From: Laburnicola sp. R22_1
Taxonomy: Eukaryota; Ascomycota; Dothideomycetes; Pleosporales; Didymosphaeriaceae
NCBI GenBank assembly: GCA_014281115.1
Contig: JACONQ010000007.1
Coordinates: forward strand, 1,116,001 to 1,180,000
Reading direction: 5' to 3'
DNA: 64,000 nucleotides
The notes under the pieces are model-generated. The model ran no database searches and was not told the DNA's origin. It was given only the letters and a program-made list of their open reading frames with translations. Made by a program: the position numbers and the translations under genes. Positions 50,256-60,600 of this stretch are shown here, piece after piece. Position 1 is the first letter of the stretch. Every line of letters starts with the position of its first letter.

Positions 50256-51301
50256 GGATGATGACACCTGCTGGAGTCGGCAACATGGCCTTTGGCGTTG
50301 GGATATCTGGAAATACAAGGTATTGGTGTATAATGGTGTACCTCCAGATAGGGCTGTATCTCCTAGGGTAGTTCTGGGATCTCTCTGGCGACGGCATATC
50401 TAGCATGAGTCTGATAACTCATCTGTAGCAAGGTGCACACATGAGAAGATGATGCAAATCGTGGACAAATACAAGAAAATTGGAATGAGAAGAGTAGACT
50501 GCTCGGAAGGTCAAGTTCCTTTACCCCGCGATAGACTACTCGTCGCACTAGAGGACACGTCCGGCGCCTTCCCCGCATTTCCCGCGTGTCGCGTCTGCTA
50601 TGGCACGATAGGCACGGAGAACGGGAAGGCGGCGCTAAAAATATCCCGGACAGAGGGTTGGAGAATGAGCTTCTCATGTATATCTTCTACCAAGGAGGAA
50701 GCATCGTGGGCCAGAGGACGGGGGTGGCTTCGCCTCTGGGTTCTGGATGCGCGTCGCTTGGCTCAGCGTCTCTTCGTACGTTGATCTTGAATGTTGGACA
50801 GTCAGCACGCGAAGAGCAAACGCCACAGTGCAGCATTCATGTGTGAAAATCTCGCCTGGTAACAATTCAATCGTCGATTTTCTTCGGCCGTGGCCGAACG
50901 GAGAGGCGCGTGTCGGAATATCAGGTGAGATGTTCGCTGCGCCCCCACCTGGCAATGACGTCGCCTATGGTGGAACCACCCTCATCGAGAGACTCTGCCC
51001 CTTGCACACCACACTAGCAAGCACAGAATCAGCCCACCATAGCCATCAGCCCACCTATTGTCGGCGCTCGACAAACACATGGCCGTCCATCCGGCAGCGC
51101 GCGCAGACATCATCCGATAGCTCGGGTTGCGCGGCCGCAGCTAGCCTCGAGCAAGACCTCGCGTGTTCTTTGTATATATAGTTTGCGACCCCTCCATGTA
51201 CCACATCCTCGAACACAAGCATACCGTCACACCTTCACACTCTATCTGTTCCCAGCAATACTTTGCCACCCCAACCTCAACCAATCAAATACCCCATCAC
51301 A
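50256..51301. other. Intergenic region upstream of alcohol dehydrogenase
   Basis: About 1.05 kb between two + strand genes. Open stretches on both strands (the longest 50747-51181) have no recognisable domain or splice structure and are treated as chance. It presumably holds the 3' UTR of the membrane-protein gene and the ADH promoter. Confidence 0.5.
51173..51180 (+). promoter_or_regulatory. TATA box of the alcohol dehydrogenase gene
   Basis: TATATATA 122 bp before the ATG, followed by a C- and CT-rich leader, the usual layout of a strongly expressed fungal gene. Inferred from sequence only. Confidence 0.55.
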
Positions 51302-52466
51302 ATGGCAGCCGAAATCCCCTCGGAACAATGGGCCCAGGTCTTCGAGAAGACTGGCGGAGAGCTCCAGTACAAGAAGATTCCCGTCCCAAAGCCCGGCCCC
51401 GATGAGGTCTTGGTCAACATCAAATACAGTGGCGTGTGCCACACCGATCTCCATGCGTGGATGGGCGACTGGCCTCTGGTGAGCCCCTCTACGTTGCCAT
51501 CTTCTATTACAATTATTGACAACCGCTACAGGCCACCAAGTTGCCACTTGTCGGTGGCCACGAAGGCGCAGGCATCGTTGTAGCTCGTGGCGAGCTTGTC
51601 GAGGACGTTCAGGTAAGCCTTCCTAGACCGTTTATCACTTTGCGTGACCTGACAACTCTCAGATTGGCGATCATGCCGGAGTAAAGTGGCTCAACGGCTC
51701 TTGCCTGCAGTGCGACTTCTGTCAAACAGCCGACGAGCCTCTCTGCCTTAAGCCACAACTATCCGGCTACACAGTCGACGGAACCTTCCAACAGTATTGC
51801 ATTGCCAAAGCCGCCCACATTGCCCGCATCCCCAAGCATCTTCCACTCGACGCCGTTGCGCCCGTCCTCTGCGCAGGTATCACCGTCTACAAGGGCCTCA
51901 AGGAGTCTGGCGTGAAGCCCGGTCAATGGGTAGCCATTGTTGGTGCTGGCGGCGGTCTCGGCTCGCTTGCCCAACAGTACGCGAAGGCCATGGGCGTGAG
52001 GATCATTGCCATTGACGCTGGCGACGAGAAGAAGGACATGTGCTTGAACAGTCTCGGTGCTGAGCGCTTTGTCGATTTCTCCAAGTCCAGCAACGTGGTC
52101 AAGGATGTACAGGCCGCGACACCTGATGGCCTAGGCCCCCACGCAGTCCTCCTCCTTGCCGTCAACGAAAAGCCGTTCCAGCAAGCCGCCGAATACGTCC
52201 GTCCTCGCGGCACAGTCGTCTGTATTGGTTTGCCCGCCCACGCATACCTCAAGGCCCCTGTCTTCGAGTCCGTCGTCAGGATGATCACCATCAAGGGCTC
52301 ATATGTTGGTAACCGCAAAGATTCGGCCGAGGCTATCGACTTCTTCGCAAGAGGATTGATCAAGTCGCCCTTCAAGACGGTGGGACTATCCGAGCTCAAC
52401 AGCGTGTACGATAAGATGAAGAAGGGCGAGATCGTCGGCCGATACGTGCTTGATACATCCAAGTAA
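51302..52466 (+). CDS. ADH1: Zinc-dependent alcohol dehydrogenase
   Basis: Predicted 353 aa, three exons; introns 51479-51531 and 51613-51662. Medium-chain dehydrogenase interconverting alcohols and aldehydes with NAD(H) in the cytosol. Catalytic zinc ligands Cys46 (G-V-C-H-T-D), His69 with Glu70 (G-G-H-E-G-A-G) and Cys156 (P-V-L-C-A-G) are present, as are four structural-zinc cysteines (100, 103, 106, 114). The Rossmann motif [10 protein letters not shown] follows at about residue 196. Length and [12 protein letters not shown] match the yeast-type ADH1 group of tetrameric enzymes. Confidence 0.95.
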
Positions 52467-52901
52467 GCGGATAATATCTGGTGTCATGGTAGAATGTATA
52501 TCGGAGAGGAGTTACGGCTGGGCGGGTTGGGAGATTTGATTCTCATGGCTTCTGCGATTGTGGCGCAGAACTTCTACTCTATTCTGCGGCTGGAATGTTA
52601 AATGTAAAATGTAAATAATGATTGTGACGGCAGCGGTCAGCTGTCAAAGTGATACAACATTCTCCAATTTCCCAGAAGATCCGTGGTTGTGATTATCTCG
52701 TTGAGTGGGAAGAGGGTCCGTCCCAACATCATTCCAGGTCTCTTCAATTCCACCGACCATAAGCCGTGCCTCGTATGAAGCGGTATAATTTTGACCCTCC
52801 AGGACTCAAACACGAAGAGTGTATATATATGCAACGTCGACTACGCATATATACACTCTGCATTGCACGCAATCATCGCCATCATCCCACACCCTCCCTC
52901 C
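52467..52901. other. Intergenic, convergent 3' ends
   Basis: Between the ADH stop and the stop of the small - strand gene. Nothing recognisable beyond A/T-rich 3' UTR-like sequence; no repeat found. Confidence 0.5.
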
Positions 52902-53307
52902 TCATAACTTCGTCCTCCCCGCCCCCTCCGCCTCCGCCCTCCGCCGCTCAAAAACATAGCCACTTGCAACCGGATTCCACCCATATGTCGCCGCCACCGG
53001 TATAGGGAACGGCGGTTTCCTCAGCTGCTCGGTGAAGAAGACGGGATGTCGGACAGCGCTGTCGTATAGGGTTCGCGGCGGTGCGAAGGGGTGCGAAGTA
53101 TATGGCGGCATGGCTTCGATTTGGGAGCGGCGTTGCGGCGATGGGGGAGGCTTTTGGGGGGCGGCGGTGTGGCTGGAGCGCGTTTGTTGGGCCGCGTAGG
53201 CTGGGTGGGGTGGTTGGTGGGGGGGCTGTGGGGGTGTCAGTGTGGGTTTTTGGGCAGGGAGGGGTGAGAGGTACTTTTGGGCGGTGGGGTTGCGAGGCGG
53301 TGAACAT
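52902..53307 (-). CDS. Small protein of unknown function (118 aa)
   Basis: Two exons on the - strand: 53307-53275 (M-F-T-A-S-Q-P-H-R-P-K) and 53225-52902, joined over a 49-bp intron with GT, an ACTGAC branch point and CACAG. Splicing keeps one frame to a TGA at 52902. The protein is rich in Pro, Gln and Ser up to about residue 45 and has a more conserved-looking C-terminal half (M-P-P-Y-T-S-H-P-F-A-P-P-R, then F-F-T-E-Q-L-R-K-P-P-F-P-I-P, T-Y-G-W-N-P). I recognise no family. Support is the splice structure and the divergent arrangement with the ABC ATPase gene (188 bp between starts). The opposite strand is also open in part, so the call is tentative. Confidence 0.45.
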
Positions 53308-53495
53308 GGCGTGGTGGTCGTGTGAATGTATTTGAGCGTGCAGGTAGCTATGTATGGATAGACCTCGGCAGATCAGGGACCCAACGTCATTCGTGTCGCG
53401 GAGCCGGACGCGTCTCCGCTACGGCGCACCAAATTTACCGTTCGCGCAGGACATTCAAATATCAAAGTCACGCCTCGCGCCATGCCACCCCAACG
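53308..53495. promoter_or_regulatory. Possible bidirectional promoter
   Basis: 188 bp between the divergent starts of the 118-aa unknown (-) and the ABC ATPase (+). No specific motif identified; inferred from gene layout. Confidence 0.35.
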
Positions 53496-55578
53496 ATGCG
53501 AAGAACACCCGCGCTCTTCTTCGCAGCCTCGAAATGCGCCCGCTTCCACGCGTCTAGAAGATTGGCTTCTGAGCCTATAATACGCATCGCCAATGGCACT
53601 TTTTACCGCCGGCATCCTGCATCCAAACCAACGGGTCACGATGCATCTCCGAATCCACCGTTGTTCCCCAACTTGAGCCTGGAGTTACCATCTCTCAGCA
53701 CGCCGAATCAGCATTGGGCTATTCTAAGTCCATCGTCGACAATCAGAACAGCCTTCTTGCAAATCCTACGAGGCCAGCTGCTATGTTTTCCCCCTACGGC
53801 GCGCTCCTTCCCCCACCTCCTCAGCCCCTCCATCGCGCGCAGAAACCCAACGTTGCGCTTTCCAGAGCGCGCAATCGAGTATGTGGGCTTCGATGCGGAG
53901 CGGCAAGCTTTCGGCGGCGCGTATCTCTCCGCTAGATACGAGAGCCGAGTCGAAGAGACGGATTTCACGCTTGCGCAGTACCTGACGGGCATCGTTGGGA
54001 TGAATCCTGGCGAGGAGGTTATCAGGGAGAAGTCGGTGGAGAGGGAGGTTATGATGAAGGTGGTGCGCGATTTGGAGCTGGAGAGGTTTTTTGACCGCCC
54101 TGTGAGTACGCTGAGTAATGGGCAGAGTCGGCGGGCTAGGATTGGGAAGGCGTTGTTGACGGGGCCGGAGGTGTTGTGTCTGGATGCGCCGTTTAGTGAG
54201 TATTTGAATGAGAGAGTGTGTGTGGTTGGAGAACTAATAAGGTGTAGTCGGTCTGGATCCGTTTGTCTCACAGCATATTTCTGAGGTTTTGCATCGGTTG
54301 GCAGAGGCAAATGCGCCGAGGATTGTGCTGTCTTTGAGACCGCAGGATGTCATTCCAGAGTGGATCACCCATGTTGTGTATGCGGGTGAGGATGGGAAAG
54401 CGCAGGCTCATGGGCAGAAAGAGGACGTTTTCAAGTATCTAAAACAACAGTACGAAGAGATTGGGCAATCGGTCACTGCCCGCAGTGGGAAAGGGCACGA
54501 ACTGGATCCCAAAATGGTGGAGCTTCGAGAGGTTGGAAGACACCTGTCAGAAAGAGGGGACTTCGAAGCCGGTAGCACAGAAGATCAAAACACATCAGGC
54601 CTAAGCCGAGACGGCTTCCCCAAAACGGACAAATCCCCCGCTACAATCGGCGAGCCCATTGTCGAGATGGAAGGCGTACGCATCAAATACGGCCCCAGCG
54701 CCGTACTCGGCGACTGGCAGCAAGACGTCGATGGCATCCAGAAAGACGGTCTCTGGTGGAATGTGCACCGCGGACAACGCTGGGGTATCTTCGGCGCCAA
54801 CGGCTCTGGGAAGACTACGCTACTAAGCCTCGTCACTTCAGACCACCCGCAAACATACTCCGCACCCGTAAAGCTCTTTGGACGCTCACGTCTCCCCGCT
54901 CCAGGTGTACCCGGCATAACCATATTCGACATCCAGTCCCAAATGGGCCACTCTTCCCCGGAAGTGCACGCCCTCTTCCCCAAGAACCTGCCCATTCGCC
55001 GCGCACTAGAGTCCGCATGGGCCGATACCCCGATCACGAAACCCAACCTGGATGCCGAAGCCGAGAAGCGCATAGAAGCCTGCCTACGCTGGTTCGAGGC
55101 CGAACTCAACCCCAAACACGCCGATACCCAGCCAGAAACCCAGAGTCTAACCTGGGCATCTGACACCCTCTTCGGCGAGTTATCCTTCTCCGCGCAACGC
55201 ATTTCGCTCTTCCTCCGCGCCACTATCCGCTCCCCCTCCATCGTCATTCTCGACGAAGCCTTCTCAGGCATGGACGACCTCACGCGCGACAAGTGTCTTT
55301 TATTTCTCTCCCACGGGCAGAATCTTAGTTTGCAGTATACAGATGCGGGACCTACGCCGGTAGAAAGCGAGGCGAAGAGGATTGGGGAGGTGGTGATGCC
55401 TGGATTGCAGGATCATCAGGCTTTGCTTTGTGTGAGCCATGCGAGGCAGGAGGTGCCGGGGTGTGTGAGGGAGTGGGTTTGTTTGCCCGAGCAGGGTATG
55501 GGGAGGCCAAGGTTTGGGAGGTGGGATGGCCCGCTCGAGTTGGGGGCGGGAAGGTGGGGGGAGGTGTGGCGGAGGTAG
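53496..55578 (+). CDS. Two-domain ABC ATPase without membrane domain (YDR061W-like)
   Basis: Predicted 676 aa; exons 53496-54195 and 54248-55578, 52-bp intron. The junction restores L-D-A-P-F-I-G-L-D-P. The basic Ser/Arg-rich start (M-R-R-T-P-A-L-F-F-A-A-S-K) could be a mitochondrial presequence. The first nucleotide-binding domain lacks a recognisable Walker A, keeps the signature L-S-N-G-Q, and its Walker B reads L-C-L-D-A-P with Ala in place of the catalytic Glu. The second has Walker A G-A-N-G-S-G-K-T-T (about 416), a weakened signature (L-S-F-S-A-Q, about 546) and Walker B I-V-I-L-D-E-A (about 565). No membrane helices, so a soluble ATPase rather than a transporter; yeast YDR061W and bacterial ModF-type proteins are similar in plan. 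An upstream in-frame ATG (53322) is less likely as start. Confidence 0.8.
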
Positions 55579-57698
55579 AATGGGGGAGTGGGGTGTTGGT
55601 TGGAGGGAGGCTAGCTTAGCTGCAGCTTAAAGGGTTTTGAGGGTTTCAAGGGAATAGAGAAGATTGGTTGCATTAAGCGGGCGTAAATTGCTTCTGTAAG
55701 GTTGACGCTGAGGGCGCTGAGGTGGGAATAGACTTCGATCAACGCAGTGGAAGTATATGCATTCGCCACTTAGATGGTTCTTTTTTACTCCATGGCACTA
55801 ACTTTAGCTTAGAGTCCGCACATTGAGACTTGACGGCAATGCCTTGACGCTCTTTTTTCTCATCTTTTCGTAGCTTAGCTTTACCAAGAATACCGCTCCT
55901 TGGGTTGGGGTAATCTTCTCTAATTACTAACAGCATCTAGCATTTGTATGTATTTCCGTGGACCACGGTACAGCTCGTGATCGACTCCATCATGAGGGGC
56001 CGATTTGCACATGCTCACGAACAGTGTCCCCTCCCCAAACGGTCGCCAAACCAGTCTCATTGCTTTACCTTGATTCACAGCGCTTTTTTAGAGCACCCAC
56101 AGCTTTCTATCACAGCGTTATACCGTGTACGGAACGTGCACGAAGTCTTGTTCATGATAGGGAGAATAGGAGAGTAGGTAGGTATATTTGTTGCAGCCAA
56201 ACTTCTGCAGATAAGCCGCCTTTGCAAGAGATAGTTGCAGATGTCGAGCTTGGAGTCCCTTTCAAAGCTGGTATTTGTGTTTTGGAAGGTGAGTTTGGCA
56301 TGGTGCCTGCTCTTCCCCGCGTTTTCCCTAGAAATCTTCTTCGCCTCTCCACTGCCATTGGTTTTTCTAGGAGATTCTGGCCCCCGGTCTGATCTTGCTT
56401 GTCTCTGGGGTCATTTTTCTCAGCGGGATGCTCTTTCTGGCTTTGCTCTATAAAATATACCAAATTAGCAGTGGTGGTCAATTTTCGATGGTTCATCCTC
56501 CCGGCTGTGCTTTATGGGCTCGTTACGGTTTTCTTCTTTGCGACCATCGTCAAGACAATGAATACGCCGATGTGAAAATCGAACCCTCTACCGCTGCTGT
56601 ACGCCATGAAGGAGGACGGTAGTATAGAATCTGGTGATAGGATTAGGAAAGAGGCAAAGGAGAGTCAACTTAGACTGAAGCGGACACCGACGGGCTGGCA
56701 GTTAGTTGAAGGGGTGAAAACACCGAGGAGAGGCAGTTTTTAGAGCGACTCATCGGCGGATTTTTCAATGCGGTGCGATGTTGTGGCAGTGTTGAGATCA
56801 TGGAAAATATGTAGCAATACGTTAAAAGTCTCAACAAAGCGACTAACAACAGCGAGTATTCGCCAATGCTCACCCAATCTCCAACCAAAAAAAAAGAAGG
56901 CATACAACAGCTAACCCAACATTCCATCCCCATCCCACCCAAAATCTGGCCAAAAAAAACATACAACAGCAGGAATTCGCGAATGGTCACCCAACTTCGC
57001 TACTGCCCAACCGGTCGAAAATTTATCGTATGGAGAGCGAACGGGATCCAGAGTTCTTCTTCGCCTGTGGTCGTATGTGCTGGAAATGCTGAAGAACCTG
57101 CTAGATATAGGTGGACATTAGTTTCTAGTACACGTCGTGTCGTGTCGTGCGGGAAGGAGCATCACGTGTTAGTTAGTCTCCCGTCCTTACATGTAGGTTC
57201 CGAGGCCCTACCGCAGTGCAACAACCTCGTAGAAGAGGGTGCATGCATGCATGCGTACGAAAAGCGCGCAATTAGATATCCTAGGGCGGAAGGCTTTCGC
57301 GACTTTAATGAACAGGGAGATGGAGGCAAGACAAGCTGTTCAGAAATATCGTTGACGATGTAGGCTGCGATTTCACCACGGTAGTATATGTTCCTTATAT
57401 GAGGCTATCTCTAATATACATGGAATCTCCGGCGATGCCATGGCAGCAAAACGGCGATTCGTCGCTGGTGCGTGCATGGCCTCTCTCCCCAAACTAATCT
57501 CGGATAAGTCAACGCCGATAAACCAGGGGTATCTCCCATATTCCCATTAAACATAGGCCTGAAACGCCGTGTCAACAGTAAACTGCGACCACCACCCAGA
57601 TGATGATTTGAACGTCGAAGCAACGCATTGCTTGTGATGACAATACCTCTCCAACTAGGCTGAGAATGCTCGAAGAGACACTGCGCTCTTCTGTTGTC
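55579..57698. other. 2.1-kb convergent intergenic region, repeat relic and doubtful exons
   Basis: Lies between the ends of the ABC ATPase (+) and SCC2 (-). It includes an R1-related stretch (55977-56135). A possible 3' exon at 56373-56622 follows a TTTTCTAG acceptor and encodes a membrane-like run (I-L-A-P-G-L-I-L-L-V-S-G-V-I-F-L), but no convincing upstream exons were found. Other open stretches (56866-57363 and others) show no domains. No gene called. Confidence 0.5.
55977..56135 (+). repeat. R1-related repeat relic with little RIP damage
   Basis: Shares CACCCACAGCTTT, then ACAGCGTT-TACCGT-TAC with 2221-2260, and GCTTTACCTTG plus GGGGCCGATTTGCAC with the R1 arm at about 23,300-23,370. C residues are kept where the AT-rich copies have T, so it preserves a less mutated version of R1. 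Confidence 0.55.
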
Positions 57699-60600
57699 TT
57701 AATCCCACTCATCGTCCAGCTCCGGGGTCTTCGAATTCCGTTTCTTGTTCTTGCTGCCGGCAGGTCTGCCTCTGGACTTCTTCGGCGTGTTGGTAAGCGA
57801 TGCTGATGACTTCCTCTTCCGCCCCCTTCCACTTGAAGGAATGGCCAATCCGGGCTCCTCGGTCTCTTCCGGTGTCATATAGTCCGCTGCATCATCGTTC
57901 TCCATCTCCCCATCTCCAAACTGCGCATCCTTGTCCACTTCAAGTAGCTCCGCGAATTCATAACAGCGCTTAATCATGCTCTCCCGGCTCTCGACCGAAT
58001 TGCAGATGTGTTCAAAGCGTTCCCATAGCTCTGTGCCTTTGATTAAATTGTTCCGCGAAGCAGGTTTCTGATAATCCTTCGGCAGGATGGAGCCTGGCTT
58101 ATGAAAGTTGTAGGCTCTGCGGACAAAGCCACGGGTTTCCCACATCATCTGGAGAATCATACAAGCGCGTGTTATCTGTAGGAGCCGAGAATCTGAGATG
58201 GGCTCCTGGTGACCGTCAGTGGTATCTTGGTTTGGCAAAATCAGTCCACCGGGAGCACTAGCAGCATCCTGTAACGGCTGTTGAAGCTGAGGCTCTGGTG
58301 TATTCCGTTTGGGCATTTCCGTATCAATAGCTACGCCCACTGTAGGACCTGTATTCTTCAGGACAATGCTCTCGAGGGCATTCGTGATGATAGCAACGTC
58401 CTCCAGCTTTGGCACGTCAAACAACGCAATGTTCTCTAGGCAGAATCGAGCGAAGAGAAGGGCGGTGGAACTGGCAGTGGGATCATCCAGTTTCGGAAAC
58501 TCAAAGTCTATGAGTTTTGAGAGATTGTCAATGAATTTCTTGAGCGTTCTTCGACTGCCGTTTTTCATGACAGCGAATACATGCGTCATCTTTGGTTTAC
58601 AGTCCGGTGGAGCAGTCATTCCGTGGGGGTCCCGGAAAACGTCTGTTTGATACTCAAAAGCCATCTTTACCGCGGCCATGTATTCTTTCTCGAACATCGA
58701 CTCGTGCTTGGAGTGTATATCCTTATGCTCGACGGCAGCGGTTTGTGCGATCTGCGGATTTGAAGACGAGCCCAACGCGATTAGTGCCGGACCGCATTCT
58801 TTCGGGTGGACCAATCCTTGCCGACTAATGCTTACGATGATGTTGGTGGCCACGAGTGCAAGCTCGTTGTTGTTTTTCAGTGCAATATCCACAACTTCCT
58901 GCAGGAACTTCCGTGCCAAGTAATTGGTAGTGACCTGACCGTCACGGGCCTGGAAGGTGATGCCCAAACGTGCGCTTCCATCAGTCGCGCTTGCACTTGC
59001 AGCAGTTGCTTCGCTCTCTGATGGTCTTTCGGCTTTTATAAAGAAATCGTGGAACTGATTAAGGGCGATATGTTTCAATGATTCGACGTCGTTTTTGAAG
59101 ACGACCTTGAAAGTCGCTTCTACGTCTGAGCGTTGAAAAAGGCTTGGACTTCCTTGGCATACCTCACCCATGCTACACAGTGCGTTTTCGCGGATGGCGA
59201 GATCCCATGATTGTTTCGTGAACGGTCGCACAGCCTCTAAAAGTATAAGAGAGGGTGCGGTACCATTGGGGTCGAGCAGACTCTTCAGTTGTTCTTTGGT
59301 GTTAGGCTTCTTGATGATGAACTTCTTCGCCATTGGCGAAACAGTGGAGTGGAATTGAGCAACGTGCTCGCTGAAGACGCAAATCTTCCCGAAGGTGCCT
59401 AGAAGGACCAAATAAGTGTTCAACCTCTTTTTGGCGTCTGCTTGGCCAGAAGCAGAATTCGCTAGCGGCACCAATGGCAAGAGCTGTACAAGCGTAGATC
59501 CGATGGTCATCAGTAACTTGGCCATTCCGTTTGTCACCAATGGTCTGATAATCCAAAGGCAGTGGACAACGTCTAGAAGGGTGTCCTTGCCTACAGTGTT
59601 GCCTGCCCCTGCCCATAGTGCCAGCTTTGATATTACTTTGTTCAGCAAGGACCACACTTCATCTGCAAACTCCCTCTGCAGATTGGACAGGTGAGGAATA
59701 ACAAAGCGGAAAACGGTGACCGCGGAGCGTAGAATCTCGACGTCATCCCCAGTCGTCGGATCCTTAACGTATAGCTTGAGCAATTGGATCTGGTCAAGCG
59801 TGAACATCTCTGGGCTGACTCTGGCGAAAATACTGAGAGTGCGTAGAACGTTGCCTTGCGTACAGCCTGACGCCATGGAGTCCGGATTTATAACACCTTC
59901 AACTAGATCTGCGACCATTTCTTTGCATATGCCAAAGTTCACAGACGCAGCGGGAGTACTACTCGCGAGAGCTGTTGTGAAGAAATTCTCGAATGCTTCA
60001 AGATACCTCGACGCTAGCGAGGTTTGCGCCCGCCGCACGGTCTGAACAAGCAATGAGACCCTTTCCGCACGCTGAAGCTTGAGCTGATTCTCGTCGCCTT
60101 TGGTATGTATATCGAGTACTTTCAGCCAAACTTCTTCAAGTGCTTGACGCGCCATGTCGGCAATGGGCTTTTCGAGATCCTGGGAAGCGGGAAGCAAGGA
60201 CATCACAATCGAAAGCTTGTTGTCCGGCGATTGGGACCTGAGGTAGATTTTCTTCAACAGGTTGATCGCCTTCTTTTTCGGTGCGCTATGCGTATCCGTG
60301 GCTAGACGCATTACGCCGGGCAGACAGAGTCGCTCCATCGCAGGCTTGAAGTCCAAGCATTTCGAAACTAGCGAGACCACATCGGCGCGGACCAGGGGAG
60401 AGTTGTGGCCTAGCATGTTGGCAACGTGGTTCAGGTGAGCATCGGAAATGGCTTGACCGTCCTTGTCCAGAAAAGATTCAATATTTCTGAGAGCCCTTGA
60501 CTTCTGGTTGACTCCACCTTCCTGGATTTGTTTGAACATGAAACTGACAATTGTGGGATAATACTGGCAGAATGTGCCTTTCAAGGTGATAATACCTGCC

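Noticed and set aside
53322..53495. Upstream in-frame ATG for the ABC ATPase
   Set aside because: It would add 58 residues of unlikely composition overlapping the divergent promoter; the ATG at 53496 begins a plausible N-terminus.
48833..55578. Secondary-metabolite or catabolic cluster (membrane protein, ADH, ABC protein)
   Set aside because: The ADH is the housekeeping type, the ABC protein has no membrane domain, and there is no synthase or regulator.
56373..56622. Membrane-protein exon
   Set aside because: Only one possible exon with an acceptor site; no matching upstream exons or start codon found.
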